A stretch of 64,000 bases of DNA from contig OY282382.1 of assembly GCA_958295905.1 (NCBI GenBank), positions 3,062,001-3,126,000 of the forward strand, in the 5' to 3' direction. This DNA is from an uncultured Vicinamibacterales bacterium. Lineage in GTDB: Bacteria; Acidobacteriota; Vicinamibacteria; Vicinamibacterales; UBA8438. Below are positions 16,699 through 26,297 of this stretch, one piece after another (the first letter of the stretch is position 1; each line of letters opens with the position of its first letter). Position numbers and translations under genes: made by a program. A model generated the notes under the pieces. The model was given only the letters and a program-made list of their open reading frames with translations, ran no database searches and had not been told where the DNA came from.

Positions 16699-17514
16699 GT
16701 GAACTCGGAGGCGGGGCGGCATGGGCGTCCGGGAGCGTCCGGGCGGGCGGTGCCCGGCGGCCGCCCGGGTGGGACGGAACGGATGGATCCAGGGCGGGCG
16801 GGAGGCGGAATGGCGGCCGCGGGTACGGCGAGGCCGGTGCGGGTGGCCGTCGTGGACAGCGGCGTCAATCCGTCCCATCCCCACATCGGACGAATCGCGG
16901 GCGGCCTGAGCGTGGCGCCCGGCGCGGCGGCCCGCGGCGACCCTCTCGACCGCATCGGCCACGGCACCGCGGTGACCGCGGCCATCCAGGAACGCGCGCC
17001 GGGGGCCGACGTGTTCATCGTGAAGGTCTTCGACCGGACGCTGTCGGCGTCCATCGACACCCTGGTCGCCGGCATCGACGCGGCGTGGCGGCAGGGGGCC
17101 GACCTCGTCAATCTCAGCCTGGGCACGCCGAACCGCGCGCACGCCGGGGTGCTGCGAGCGGCGGCGGACCGCGCCGGCGGGGCGGGGGCGCTGATCGTCA
17201 GCGCCGGGCGCCACGAGGAAGCGCGGTATCTGCCGGGGGTCCTGGACGGCGTGGTGGCGGTCGAGCTCGACTGGACCTGCCCGCGGCTCTCGGTCGAGGT
17301 GGGAACCGACGCGGACCGGCGGCCGGTCTGCCGGGCGTCCGGCTATCCGCGGCCGGCGCCGGGCATCCCGGCGGAACGGAATCTCAAGGGCCTGAGCTTC
17401 GCGGTGGCCAACGTCACCGGTGTTCTCGCCCGGACGTTGACGGGCGGCTGCCGCCCCACGGTGGACGCCGCGCTGGCGATTCTGCGGGCCCGGCCCGACG
17501 GCGCGCGCCTTTGA
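16699..17514 (+). CDS. qhpE: Subtilisin-like protease trimming QhpC
   Basis: This is a 271-residue S8 protease without a signal peptide or obvious propeptide. The catalytic Asp is in VAVVDSGVN, His in RIGHGTAVT and Ser in GLSFAVANVTG, where classical subtilases have GTSFAAPHVAG. In QHNDH biogenesis QhpE removes the leader of the crosslinked gamma subunit. GTG at 16699 is taken as start because it would overlap the original qhpF stop; ATGs at 16783 and 16810 nearer the first motif are alternatives. The protease is small and lacks inserts, as expected for a dedicated maturation enzyme. Confidence 0.85.
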   Translation: MNSEAGRHGRPGASGRAVPGGRPGGTERMDPGRAGGGMAAAGTARPVRVAVVDSGVNPSHPHIGRIAGGLSVAPGAAARGDPLDRIGHGTAVTAAIQERAPGADVFIVKVFDRTLSASIDTLVAGIDAAWRQGADLVNLSLGTPNRAHAGVLRAAADRAGGAGALIVSAGRHEEARYLPGVLDGVVAVELDWTCPRLSVEVGTDADRRPVCRASGYPRPAPGIPAERNLKGLSFAVANVTGVLARTLTGGCRPTVDAALAILRARPDGARL

Positions 17515-17750
17515 TGGGCCCGCGCGCTTTCGAACCCGCGCCCGGCCCGGCCGCCGCGGCGGAACGGGGGTTACGCCGGCCGCGCCCCGGGTGATGGCCG
17601 GGGCGGCGTCCCGGGCCGGGTGAACAGGAGCGCCCGCGCTCCGCAGGACGTGACCGGGGTCGTCCGCGACGCCAGCCAGGATTCTCGGCCTCGACGTCGA
17701 CCCCGGTCTCGTCGCGCACCTGCCGTACCGGGCTCCTGCGGATCGGCGGG

Positions 17751-18683
17751 TCAGATCGCCGATCCGCGCCGCCGTGGACGCGGGTCCTCCTCTTCTTGGT
17801 CCTCCCGGGCCGGCTCGGCCGTCAGGGACGTCACCGCGCGGTCGCGCACCACGGTGATGTCGAACCCCGCGTCCGGCTCGAGGCGCGCCAGTTGGCGGCG
17901 GAGCTCTGCGAGATCGTCCACCGCCTGCCCGTCAATCGCGGTGATGACGTCGCCGGCGCGCAGGCCCGCGGCCGCCCCCGCCGCGCCGTCGTCGACGTGC
18001 TCGACGAGGACGCCGGCGGTCGTGCCGAAGTACTCGGCGAGCTGTCCGCCGACCGAGTCCGCTCGGACGCCCAATCGAACACGTCCCGGAGATGACGCGA
18101 TGACGTCCCGAAAGGCCTCCGGCCACCGCTGGAAGGCGGAGAATCGCCGCCGGCCGGAGTCATCACGCTCGACCGTCAGCTCTTCCGTTTCCGAAACGCG
18201 ATCCTGGAAGTCGTCGAGGCGCCTGCGGAGGACGTCCATTTGCGGCAGCCGCGCGGTCCAGCCGGGCGCCTCCGCGGGCGTGACGCTCAGCGCCACCGGC
18301 GACCCGTTCCGCAGCACGCGCACCGGCGCGGCGCGGCCCGCCGGCGTCTCTCGGACGAGCCGCGCCAACTGGAGGGCGCCCCGCACCCGCTCGCCGTCGA
18401 ACTCGACGATGACGTCCCCCGGCTCGATACCGGCGGCGGCGCCGGGGCCCTCCGCGCGCACGTCCGTCACCACCGCGCCTGCGCCGCCGGCGCGGGCCGC
18501 GGCCTCCGTCGCGGCCTCGAGGTCACGTACCGCGATACCTATCTCGTTGCGCTCCCGTCCGAATTCGATTCGCGTCCGTACCGTGCGCTCGACCTCCTCG
18601 GAATCCTGTTGCGGCGCCCCGGCCTCCGCCGGGTGCGCGGTCAGGACCGCGAGAAGCGCGCCGCTCCAGAGCAGGCGTCTCAT
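17751..18683 (-). CDS. Secreted protein with two PDZ domains
   Basis: This 310-residue protein has a signal peptide (MRRLLWSGALLAVLTAHPAE) and two PDZ domains. The first contains GAAAGIEPGDVIVEFDGERV near residues 95-115, the second GAAAGLRAGDVITAIDGQAV near 250-270. The HtrA-type protease catalytic domain is missing, so it probably binds peptides or C-termini in the periplasm without cutting. It ends in a highly charged tail (EDQEEEDPRPRRR). The start at 18683 is favoured over 18701 because of the GGAGAGG upstream. Confidence 0.75.
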   Translation of the reverse strand: MRRLLWSGALLAVLTAHPAEAGAPQQDSEEVERTVRTRIEFGRERNEIGIAVRDLEAATEAAARAGGAGAVVTDVRAEGPGAAAGIEPGDVIVEFDGERVRGALQLARLVRETPAGRAAPVRVLRNGSPVALSVTPAEAPGWTARLPQMDVLRRRLDDFQDRVSETEELTVERDDSGRRRFSAFQRWPEAFRDVIASSPGRVRLGVRADSVGGQLAEYFGTTAGVLVEHVDDGAAGAAAGLRAGDVITAIDGQAVDDLAELRRQLARLEPDAGFDITVVRDRAVTSLTAEPAREDQEEEDPRPRRRGSAI

Positions 18684-18913
18684 GCAAGTCGTCCTCTCCA
18701 TGTCGATGATCCCTCCCCGGATCTTGTCGGGCGTGACCGGATGAGCCACCGTGAAAGCCTCGTGGTGGACCGCGGGCACGTGGCGGTGCGGCGATCGGCC
18801 GCGTGCTGCTGTCAGGTTAGGACGCCGCCGCCGCCCGGTTGGTCGGCAACGAACCCGGGGAGCCCCGGCGGCGAACGCCGTTGCGGCGGTCGCGGGGTCG
18901 GGCGGGACGGGTG

Positions 18914-18942
18914 CCGCCGGGGCCGGTCACCGGCCCCGGCGG
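18914..18942 (-). terminator. Strong GC hairpin after the cytochrome gene
   Basis: A perfect 13-base inverted repeat (ccgccggggccgg / ccggccccggcgg) with a tca loop starts 12 bases beyond the cytochrome stop. No clear T-run follows on the minus strand, so it may be a transcript-end stabiliser or a weak terminator. Confidence 0.5.
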
Positions 18943-18953
18943 AGCGAAGAGGG

Positions 18954-19406
18954 CTACTGCGCCTCGGTGATCATGATGGCTTCGAGGTCGTCGGTGTCGC
19001 TCGGAAGCTCCATGGCGCCGGCCGGCACGTTGTTCTTCATGAGCATGTAGGCGGAGATGTCCGCGTAGCCCGACGGGCTCAGGCTGGCCGGAGCGCCCTG
19101 CGGCATGGTGGTGCGGATGGCGGTGTACATGTCGCCGATCGACAGGTCGCTCCACCGGAAGAAGAAGGACGAACCGACCAGAGACGGTGCGATGCCGTCA
19201 CCCATCAGATCGTCGAGGTGGCACGCCGCGCACTCCTGATCGTAGGTGCGCTGGCCGCGGGAGGCCTGTTCCTCGGTATACACGCCGTCCCAGATGGTCT
19301 GGTCCTGGGCGGCGACGTTCGTCGTGAACGATGCCGCAAGGCAGAGTGCCGCAAGCAGGAACACCGCGGGGACGCGGCGACCGGGGTTGATGGACGGATT
19401 CCGCAT
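18954..19406 (-). CDS. Periplasmic c-type cytochrome
   Basis: This 150-residue class I cytochrome c has a signal peptide (VPAVFLLAALCLAASFT, cleaved near VAAQ) and one heme motif, CAACH at residues 59-63. A candidate axial methionine lies in RTTMPQGAP, an arrangement common in the quinoprotein-linked cytochromes of this lineage. GAGAGAA lies just upstream of the ATG. It may serve as an electron carrier for periplasmic dehydrogenases such as the QHNDH encoded nearby, but no operon link shows this. Confidence 0.85.
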   Translation of the reverse strand: MRNPSINPGRRVPAVFLLAALCLAASFTTNVAAQDQTIWDGVYTEEQASRGQRTYDQECAACHLDDLMGDGIAPSLVGSSFFFRWSDLSIGDMYTAIRTTMPQGAPASLSPSGYADISAYMLMKNNVPAGAMELPSDTDDLEAIMITEAQ

Positions 19407-19664
19407 TTCTCTCGTACCTCGTCTGTCTCGGGGCAATCAGAGGCGGCATCGCCGCCCGGTTGACGCCGGTTGCCGAAGGTTGTGCGCCGGCAGACACCGC
19501 CGTATGCGCTCGCACGGGGTCTTGCGCGCCCCCGGCGGCTCGAAGTGACGTAAGCACCTGACCGCGGGCGGCGCGACGAGACCGAACCGGGGACGAACTA
19601 TATCATCCTCGTTGCGATTCACGGCAGGGCGGCGACCGCCGGTGTCGTTCCGCCCCCGGGCCGG

Positions 19665-20681
19665 CTACTTCCCGTCGATGAGGTTGCCGATGCCCAACGC
19701 GTGGTCCAGCACCGAGCCCTCACCCTGCCGGCGCCCGCCGGTCTGCGGCGCCGCCTTGTAGATCCGGTCGGCAAGGCGGCTCAGGGGCAGCGACTGCAGC
19801 CACACCTGGCCCGGACCGGTGAGATTGGCGAAGAACAGCCCTTCGCCGCCGAACAACGCGCTCTTGACGCCTCCCACCCATTGAATGTCGTAGGTCACGC
19901 TGGGTTGCAGGGCCACGAGGCAGCCGGTATCGACCCGCAGCGTTTCCCCCGGCTCCAGGTCCATCTGGTTGACGGTGCCTCCGGCATGCAGAAACGAGAG
20001 GCCGTCGCCCTGGAGACGCTGCATGATGAACCCTTCGCCGCCGAACAGCCCGACCCCGATCTTCTTCTGGAAGGCGATGCCGATCGAGACGCCCTTGGCG
20101 GCGCAGAGAAAGGCGTCCTTCTGGCAGATGATCTCGCCCCCCAACTGGCTGAGGTCCATCGGGAGGATCTTGCCGGCGTACGGTGCGGCGAAGGCCACCC
20201 GTTCCTTGCCGCGGGCGTTGTTGGTGAACACGGTCATGAACAGGCTCTCGCCGGTGAGCAGCCTCTTCCCGGCGCCGAGCAGCTTGTTCATGAACCCGGT
20301 CTGCTCCCGGCTCCCGTCCCCGAACACGGTCTCCATGGCGATGCCGGTGTGCATGTACATCATCCCTCCCGCTTCCGCGACCGCGCTCTCGCCGGGGTCG
20401 AGCTCGATCTCGACGTACTGCATCTCGACGCCCTCGATGCGGTAGTCGATCTCGTGGGCGGCGCGGCCCGCCGGCACCGGCAGCCCGGCGCGGACTTCCT
20501 CCGGCAGATGCGCGCGAAGCCGCGGGACGTCGCCGAGGGCGGTCCAGTTGGCCATGCCGGCGGTATAGACCAGGGTCGATTCGCCGGCGTCGCCGTTCCG
20601 GATGTCCTCGGCCAGATCCGCCTCCGACAGCGGGCCGATCTGTTGCCCGTCCAGGGCCTTGTACCACTGTTGGTCCGACAT
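19665..20681 (-). CDS. GYF-like plus AIM24/TIGR00266 family protein
   Basis: The 338-residue protein starts with a GYF_2 type domain ([20 protein letters not shown], about residues 4-50). It continues as an AIM24-family beta-sandwich (about residues 80-300) with the glycine-rich repeats [17 protein letters not shown] and [17 protein letters not shown]. The family is widespread and its biochemical role is not established; the mitochondrial namesake affects membrane organisation. A membrane-anchoring region is not visible. GGAGAG precedes the ATG. The next gene is divergent, and the region between holds candidate promoters. Confidence 0.85.
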   Translation of the reverse strand: MSDQQWYKALDGQQIGPLSEADLAEDIRNGDAGESTLVYTAGMANWTALGDVPRLRAHLPEEVRAGLPVPAGRAAHEIDYRIEGVEMQYVEIELDPGESAVAEAGGMMYMHTGIAMETVFGDGSREQTGFMNKLLGAGKRLLTGESLFMTVFTNNARGKERVAFAAPYAGKILPMDLSQLGGEIICQKDAFLCAAKGVSIGIAFQKKIGVGLFGGEGFIMQRLQGDGLSFLHAGGTVNQMDLEPGETLRVDTGCLVALQPSVTYDIQWVGGVKSALFGGEGLFFANLTGPGQVWLQSLPLSRLADRIYKAAPQTGGRRQGEGSVLDHALGIGNLIDGK

Positions 20682-20871
20682 CGATTCTCTCCTCGTCGTC
20701 CCGCTGCCGCCGCCGCCCGGCGGGATTGGGGTTCCGCGGGCACGTGCTATTCTGGCAGGCCTCGTCGTCATCAGCCCGCCCCCGACCGGCGCCCGCGCCC
20801 GTCGGTACAGTCTGGGGATACGCGGAGGGCGGCGTCGCGGTTCCCGCCGTCGGCGCACGGAACGGGAGGCA

Positions 20872-21753
20872 GTGACCCGCGTGGAGAGCGTTGGCGGCGT
20901 GGTTCCCGGCGGCCCCGCGTCCGGGACGTGCGCGGTCAGCAGCCGGTTCTTCGCCGACGTGGCGTCGTTCGCCCGCCTCCGGGCCGTCAAGCTGTATCGG
21001 CTTCGGGTCGACGTCGCCGCTGCGGTTCCCCGCCTGCCCTGTCTCGACCACGAGGCGGTGCTCCACGAGGGCGTCGCGCCCCACGCGGCCGCCTACATCG
21101 AGGACCCCGAGACCGGCGAACTGCAGGAGCTGGTGCTGTTCCCGTCCCGGCGCCGCATCGAGGTGGACCCCGCCTCGACGCTGTACGAGCACACGGAGGC
21201 GGGGCGGGACCGGCTGACCGCCTGGCTGCGCACCCGGTTTCCGGACTTCAGGGTGGTGGTCGAGGGGGTGTCCTGGCTCCGCGGCGACCGGCGTGTGGCG
21301 CGGGCGTGCCGGGCCCAGGTCACCCTGCGCGACGTCCTGCTCGGGACCGACTTCGACCGCATGGCCCGCGGCCTGGAACGGCTGCAGACCGTGGCGGCGT
21401 TGATGGAGAAGCAGTCGCGGGTGGCGTCCTGGAGCGTCCGCACCGTCACCGGACCGTTCCTGGCCGCGGTGGGGTTCGTCGTCTACCAGGGCCTCGGACG
21501 CCTCGCGCCGGCGCTGGGCGAAGCGGCGGTGAACGCGCTGCCGGCGCTGGTGCTGGGCGTCGCCGGCGCCGTGTTTCTCTACTACGGCCTGCGCGCGGTC
21601 CACTTGACGGAAATAGCCAATCGGGTCTGGAAGCGGGCGGCGGAATACGGCCTCATCGTCGCCGAGCGCCGGCGGCTGGCCGAGAAGGGGGAGGTCCCGG
21701 AGGGCCTCGATCCACCGGCCGACCGCAGGGGGGCGCGGGACCGTTCCCCATAG
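20872..21753 (+). CDS. Membrane protein of unknown function, IS at its end
   Basis: The protein has about 293 residues, with a soluble N-terminal two thirds and two adjacent membrane segments near the C-terminus ([13 protein letters not shown] and [19 protein letters not shown]). I do not recognise the family. GTG 20872 and GTG 20881 are both possible starts after a GGGAGG. An IS4-like element has inserted into the last codons, so the present stop (TAG, 21751-21753) comes from the left end of the element. The pre-insertion sequence can be rebuilt from the right flank and would have ended DRSPRPDL. Only a few residues changed, so function may be kept. Confidence 0.6.
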   Translation: MTRVESVGGVVPGGPASGTCAVSSRFFADVASFARLRAVKLYRLRVDVAAAVPRLPCLDHEAVLHEGVAPHAAAYIEDPETGELQELVLFPSRRRIEVDPASTLYEHTEAGRDRLTAWLRTRFPDFRVVVEGVSWLRGDRRVARACRAQVTLRDVLLGTDFDRMARGLERLQTVAALMEKQSRVASWSVRTVTGPFLAAVGFVVYQGLGRLAPALGEAAVNALPALVLGVAGAVFLYYGLRAVHLTEIANRVWKRAAEYGLIVAERRRLAEKGEVPEGLDPPADRRGARDRSP

Positions 21754-23143
21754 GCGCTAACTTGTTTTCGCGACGTGGCCGGCGTATCCTGGCATGCGGA
21801 TGCATGACACGGAGACCGGCACAGTGGACGAGGACTGGGAGGTGCTGTTGTCGTTCCTCCCCCGGGACTGGCGCGAGTTGGCGCAGAACACCGGGGCGCT
21901 GAAGGGGCTGCGCAAGGACAAGACGGTCGACAACCTGCTGCGGACGCTCCTGCTGCACCTGGGCTGCGGCCACTCGTTGCGGGAAACGGTGGTTCGCGCC
22001 CGACAGGCGCATCTGGCGGACCTGTCCGACGTGGCGCTGTTGAAGCGGCTGAAGAAATCCAAGGGCTGGTTGCACGCGCTGTGCGTGCGTCTGTTCGAGG
22101 AGCAGGGCCTCGCGGTCGTCCCCGGGGGCGCGTTCCAGGTGCGGGCGGTGGATGCGACGACGGTGAAGGAACCGGGACCGAGCGGGTCGCTGTGGCGCCT
22201 GCACTACAGCGTGGGTCTGCCGTCGCTGACGTGCGACTTCTTCAAGCTGACGGGAACCGAGGGGCCGGGCGCGGGAGAGTCGTTGGCGCAGTTCCCGATC
22301 CGTGCCGGCGACCATGTCCTGGCCGACCGCGGCTATTCGACGGCCCGGGGCATCCGCCACGTCGTGGACGCGGGCGGTCGGCTGATTGTGCGTGTCAATA
22401 CGGGGTCGCTGCCGCTGTACACGGCGTCCGGGCGGCCGTTCGACCTGCTGGCCGCGGTGGGGTCGGTCACGCGTCCGGGCGCCGTCCGGTCCTGGGCGAC
22501 CACGGTCGCGGCGCCGGGTGACGACGGCCGCCCGGCGGGCAACGTTCCGGGCCGGGTCTGCGTGCTCCGCAAGTCGGCGGAAGCCATCCGCTTGGCGCAC
22601 CGGAAAGTCCGTCGGGACGCCGCCCGCAAGGGCAACCGGGTGCAACCGGCGACCCTGCGGTTCGCCGAGTACGTGATCGTCTTCACGACCTTCCCCGAGC
22701 CGCCCTTTTCCGCCGCGGACGTGCTGGAGTGGTATCGCCTGCGCTGGCAGGTCGAATTGGTGTTCAAGCGCTTCAAGTCGCTGGCCCAGTTGGGACACGT
22801 GCCGAAGTACGACGACGACAGCGCCAAGGCTTGGCTCTACGGCAAGCTGTTGGTGGCCCTGCTGGTGGAGAAGCTGGTCCACCATGCTCGCGCGATTTCC
22901 CCCTGGGGCTACGACGTGCCGACGCCGGCTCCCCCGCAGCGCGTGGCGTGACTTCAAGTTCGTGCTCAACCAAGTCACGCACACCATTGAGCCGCCGCTC
23001 CCGCTGGCGCACATGATCAGGGACTGGCGAACGATCTCCGGCGATCTGGCAGAGCCGCCACGTCGCCGACAGTCGCAACTGTCTGCGTATTTCGGCTGGT
23101 ACTGAGCTGCCGGAGGACCAGATCTGAACAAGTTAGCGCCTAT
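21750..23143 (+). mobile_element. IS4-like insertion sequence, 1394 bp
   Basis: The ends are perfect inverted repeats, beginning ataggcgctaacttgtt on the left and ending aacaagttagcgcctat on the right. The element is bracketed by the 13-bp direct repeat gggaccgttcccc at 21737-21749 and 23144-23156, which is a target duplication. Inside is one transposase gene with a frameshift near its end. The exact duplication and perfect ends indicate a recent insertion. Confidence 0.95.
21794..23105 (+). pseudogene. IS4-family transposase with late frameshift
   Basis: The first frame (21794-22951) encodes 385 residues with DDE transposase features: VRAVDATTV for the first Asp, VLADRGYS for the second, and the Y-x2-R-W-x-V-E-x-x-F-K motif (YRLRWQVELVFKRFK) with the catalytic Glu. 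It closes early at PPQRVA. The next frame continues in register with SAWRDFKFVLNQVTH and ends YFGW-Y at 23105. A single-base change near 22944 therefore splits a transposase of about 437 residues. All catalytic residues lie before the break. It may be inactive, or weakly active if frameshifting occurs. Confidence 0.85.
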
Positions 23144-23192
23144 GGGACCGTTCCCCGCGCCCCGACCTCTGATCGGCCGGCGGACCCCGCCG

Positions 23193-23287
23193 GGGAGCGC
23201 CGCCGCGGCGGCGCCGTGCTGTCCCTCAACTGAACGTCGAAGGCGATCTGGGCCGACCCGTCGGGGGAGCGCCGCCGCGGCGGCGCC
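23193..23287. terminator. Two identical GC palindromes
   Basis: An 18-base perfect palindrome, gcgccgccgcggcggcgc, occurs at 23197-23214 and 23269-23286, each preceded by gggga. It lies between the IS and the 3' end of the minus-strand gene at 23321. It could fold as tandem hairpins ending transcription from either side. No T-run is present. Confidence 0.35.
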
Positions 23288-23320
23288 CCCGAAACCGGTG
23301 CGGATCAGTGTCGTGCGCCG

Positions 23321-24091
23321 TCAGGGCTGGTCCGGCAGCGGCAGCAGCAACTGGCTCCCCGGCGGCCGCTGCACGTCGAACGCCTTGAGGGTGTAGTTCA
23401 CCAGCGTGTAGTGGCCGACCAAGCCCACGAGGTCCACTATCCCCTGGTTTCCGAAGAGCCGCCGGGCGGCTTCGAAGGTCTCCGCGCTGAGCTTCGGCTC
23501 GCGGATCAGCTCGCGGGTGGCCTGGATGATCGTGCGCTCCGCTTCGCCCAATCCCGGCAGCCCTTCCCCGTCCTCCACCGGACGGCCGTAGCGGAGCAGG
23601 TCGATGATCTCCTCCTCGAGTCCGGCCCGGCGCCCGAGCCCCTCATGGGCCGACCACTCGTACTGGCTGTCGAGTGAACGCGCCGCGGTCAGAATGGCCA
23701 GCTCCGCCAGCCGCTGGTCCCGCGCGCCGTCCGCGCCGAAGCGCAGATAGGTGCTGGCCGGGAACAGGTGCTCGGCCATCGGCGGGCTGTACATCCACAT
23801 CCCGATGGGGCCGCGCAGTCCGCCCGCGTAGCGGCTGTCCGGATTCACGATGATGTCGAAGACGCGCCGGCCCTCCGCATCGAGCGTTTCGCGCCGCACG
23901 GTGGGCAGCCGCGCCCAGGAGTCCTCCTGGATGTCCGGCGGAATGTCGGCCGGCGTGACCTCGCGGGGCGCGAACGGTTCCTGCCCGGCCGGTTCGCCCG
24001 CCGCGCGGGCCGCGGGGGTCTCCAGGGTGACATACAGGCCGCCCACCGCGAGCAGGGCGGCGGAGCTCGGAATGACGAGCGTACGCAACAT
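23321..24091 (-). CDS. Secreted carboxymuconolactone decarboxylase-like protein
   Basis: This 256-residue protein has an N-terminal signal segment (LVIPSSAALLAVGGLYVTL). It contains an AhpD/CMD-type helical domain: LAELAILTAARSLDSQYEW and HEGLGRRAGLEEEIIDLL are the paired core helices. The CxxC pair of AhpD-type peroxidase partners is missing, so a decarboxylase-like or unknown role is more likely. GGAGG precedes the ATG at a good distance. Similar secreted CMD proteins are common in Acidobacteriota, where no substrate is established. Confidence 0.75.
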   Translation of the reverse strand: MLRTLVIPSSAALLAVGGLYVTLETPAARAAGEPAGQEPFAPREVTPADIPPDIQEDSWARLPTVRRETLDAEGRRVFDIIVNPDSRYAGGLRGPIGMWMYSPPMAEHLFPASTYLRFGADGARDQRLAELAILTAARSLDSQYEWSAHEGLGRRAGLEEEIIDLLRYGRPVEDGEGLPGLGEAERTIIQATRELIREPKLSAETFEAARRLFGNQGIVDLVGLVGHYTLVNYTLKAFDVQRPPGSQLLLPLPDQP

Positions 24092-24492
24092 CGCAGGACC
24101 TCCATCGAAGGCGCCGCGGCCCCGCGGCGCGGTCTGGGACCCGGGGAGCGCGGTACGCGCGGGCGGCCGAACCGCCTGCGCCGCCGGGGTTCCCGCAGGT
24201 CCGGTCGTATGCTCTCCCGGTACGGTCCCCCCTGGCAAGCGCCGGACGCGGCAGCCCGCCGCCGCGGGTCCGGCCGGGGCCGGTTGGGCGGCATGAGGAG
24301 CTGCCGGCGACGCCGTCCGGGCCGGGCGCCCGCGGCAGGCTCCGCGGTTTCAGCACGGGCCCGCGGTCGCCGGCGGAAGTTGCCGCCGCGTTCCGGTGCG
24401 GTGCCGGGCTCTCCTGCCCGGCCACGGCGGCCGCCGCGTACCCGGGCGCAACGTCGGGCCGTTCGCCGCGGTCGGCCGGACCCCGGCGCGAT
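24092..24492. other. Gap without a recognised gene
   Basis: The 400 bases hold only compositional open frames. A stretch near 24275-24310 (ggttgggcggcatgaggagc) faintly recalls family A repeats. The upstream region of the CMD gene lies at its left edge. No convincing promoter was seen. Confidence 0.35.
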
Positions 24493-25071
24493 TCACAGCC
24501 TCCAGCTCGCGAGCCGGTCCCGGCAGGTGCAGAAACGGCCGAGCCGGCAGAGGGCGGCTTCTGCGACCGGAAAGTGGAACGGCGCCGTCGATATCGGCCG
24601 GGGTCCGATGCCGATGGTCACGTGCGGGTCGTAGCGGGCGTAGCTCGAGCGCTCGCGGAACCCCGTGACCCAGGCGGCGTCGGCGGGCCGGGCCGGCGCC
24701 GCGTCCGACTGGAACGCGTCCACGCCGCCCGCGACCTCGTGGCGCCGCAGCGTGTCCATCAACTGCTCGTGAAGCTGCTGGAGCGGTGTGGACGCCTCGA
24801 CGGTCAGGACCTGCGAGGTGCGGCCGGCCCGCGCGCCGGTGACGTGCGCCTCGAACGGATCGAATCGGGCCAACACGTCGCCGACGCGCCGGCGGACCTC
24901 GGCCAGGCGCCCGCGCGCCACGAAGTGCTGGCTCAGGGTGACGTGGGGATGATGCGACCCGTCGAACCGGAACCCGGTGTCGGGCGCGTCCTCGAAGCCG
25001 GCGTTCAGGCGTTCGGCGATGGCCCGGGCGGCGGCCGGGAGGAGAATCGCGACGTCGACGGCGATGGGCAT
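24493..25071 (-). CDS. 2H phosphodiesterase (2'-5' RNA ligase-like)
   Basis: This 192-residue protein has the two H-x-T motifs of the 2H superfamily: HPHVTLSQ at residues 41-48 and DPHVTIGIG near 149. They are placed symmetrically, as in LigT and CPDase-type enzymes. It would act on 2',3'-cyclic or 2'-5' RNA phosphodiester bonds in the cytoplasm. The exact substrate is unknown, and many members are broad-specificity RNA-end or nucleotide phosphodiesterases. It stands alone, 161 bases from hisC on the same strand. Confidence 0.8.
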   Translation of the reverse strand: MPIAVDVAILLPAAARAIAERLNAGFEDAPDTGFRFDGSHHPHVTLSQHFVARGRLAEVRRRVGDVLARFDPFEAHVTGARAGRTSQVLTVEASTPLQQLHEQLMDTLRRHEVAGGVDAFQSDAAPARPADAAWVTGFRERSSYARYDPHVTIGIGPRPISTAPFHFPVAEAALCRLGRFCTCRDRLASWRL

Positions 25072-25232
25072 GCGTGCGGGCCGGGGGCTCCGGGTCTAGA
25101 CTCCTTGAGCGGCCGGGATCTTTACAGTTGAGTCAAGTTTCGATCGTATTTTTATTCGCTGCCATGGGAGCGACCTCAGGTATCGGCGACTGAGCAGACC
25201 CACCGGCTTCGTCGGTCTGAGGCGGAGCCTCG

Positions 25233-26279
25233 CTAGAGGATCCGTTGCAGCGCGTCGAGCAGCACGGCGTGTTGCTCGTCGGTGCCGACGGTGATGCGCA
25301 GGGTGTCCGCCAGCGCCGGCTCGTCGAAGTGGCGCACAAGCACGCCGCACGCTTCGAGTTGCCGGTGGAGGCGGGCGGCATCGCCGGCGGGCGGCCGGAC
25401 GAGCAGGAAGTTCGCCTGGCTGGGCCACACCCGCCACCCCAGCCGCTCGAACTGCTCGGCCAGGGTCTTCCGGCTGCCGACGATCCGGTCGACGACGCGC
25501 TGCGCGTGGGCGGTGTCGCGGATGGCCGCGGCCCCCACCCGGTCGGCCACCGCGCCGACGTTGTAGCTGTCCTTCACCTTCGCGAGCCCCTCGATCACCC
25601 CCGGCGGCGCGATGGCGTAGCCGAGCCGCAGACCGGCCAGCCCGTGGCTCTTCGACAGGGTCCGCAGGATGACGACGTTCGGACGCCGCCGCACGAGGTC
25701 GAGGGCATCGGTGTCGGCGAAGGCGGCATAGGCTTCGTCGATCACCAGCAGGCCGTCGAGCGAGTCGGCCAGACCGGCCAGGGTGGACACCGGCGCGGCG
25801 GTTCCCGACGGGCTGTTCGGGTTGGCCACGAACGTCAGCGCGCCCCCCGCCTCGGCGAGGCCCGCGACGGGTAGGACGAAGTCGTCGTCGAACGGCACCT
25901 CGACCACCGGGGCCTCCTGAATGCCGGCGAGGGTGCGGTACAGGACGTAGGTCGGGGTGGGGTAGACCACCGGCCGGCCGGGGCCGGAGACCGACCGGAC
26001 CAGCATCGTGAGGAGATCGTCGCTGCCGTTGCCGGCGAGGATCCACGCGGGGTCGAGATCGAGGGTGTCGGCCACCGCCCGGCGGAACTCCTGGCTGACG
26101 GGGTCCGGATAGCGCCGCAGCTCGTCCGCCTCGATGGCCGCGAGGGCGGCCTGCGCCCGCGGGCTGGGCGGATACGGATTCTCGTTCGTGTTGAGCTTCA
26201 CGACTCGGGCGCCGGCAGCCGGCTGCCGGCCCGGCACGTAGGGCCGGAGCGTGTCGACGGCGGGACGGAAGAAGGACAC
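25233..26279 (-). CDS. hisC: Histidinol-phosphate aminotransferase
   Basis: This is a 348-residue fold-type I PLP enzyme. The pyridoxal lysine is Lys210 in TLSKSHGLAGLRLGY; the N-terminus KLNTNENPYPPSP, the PNSPSGT loop and the VIDEAYAAF strand are HisC hallmarks. It converts imidazole-acetol phosphate and glutamate to histidinol phosphate and 2-oxoglutarate in histidine synthesis. No other his gene is near, which is common for this enzyme in scattered pathways. A related aromatic-aminotransferase activity is possible. Confidence 0.9.
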   Translation of the reverse strand: MSFFRPAVDTLRPYVPGRQPAAGARVVKLNTNENPYPPSPRAQAALAAIEADELRRYPDPVSQEFRRAVADTLDLDPAWILAGNGSDDLLTMLVRSVSGPGRPVVYPTPTYVLYRTLAGIQEAPVVEVPFDDDFVLPVAGLAEAGGALTFVANPNSPSGTAAPVSTLAGLADSLDGLLVIDEAYAAFADTDALDLVRRRPNVVILRTLSKSHGLAGLRLGYAIAPPGVIEGLAKVKDSYNVGAVADRVGAAAIRDTAHAQRVVDRIVGSRKTLAEQFERLGWRVWPSQANFLLVRPPAGDAARLHRQLEACGVLVRHFDEPALADTLRITVGTDEQHAVLLDALQRIL

Positions 26280-26297
26280 GGCGGTCAGGCGGCGCGC

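Noticed and set aside
25190-25225. Terminator hairpin downstream of hisC
   Set aside because: Only a six-base stem (cagacc / ggtctg) with a long loop and no T-run; too weak to annotate.
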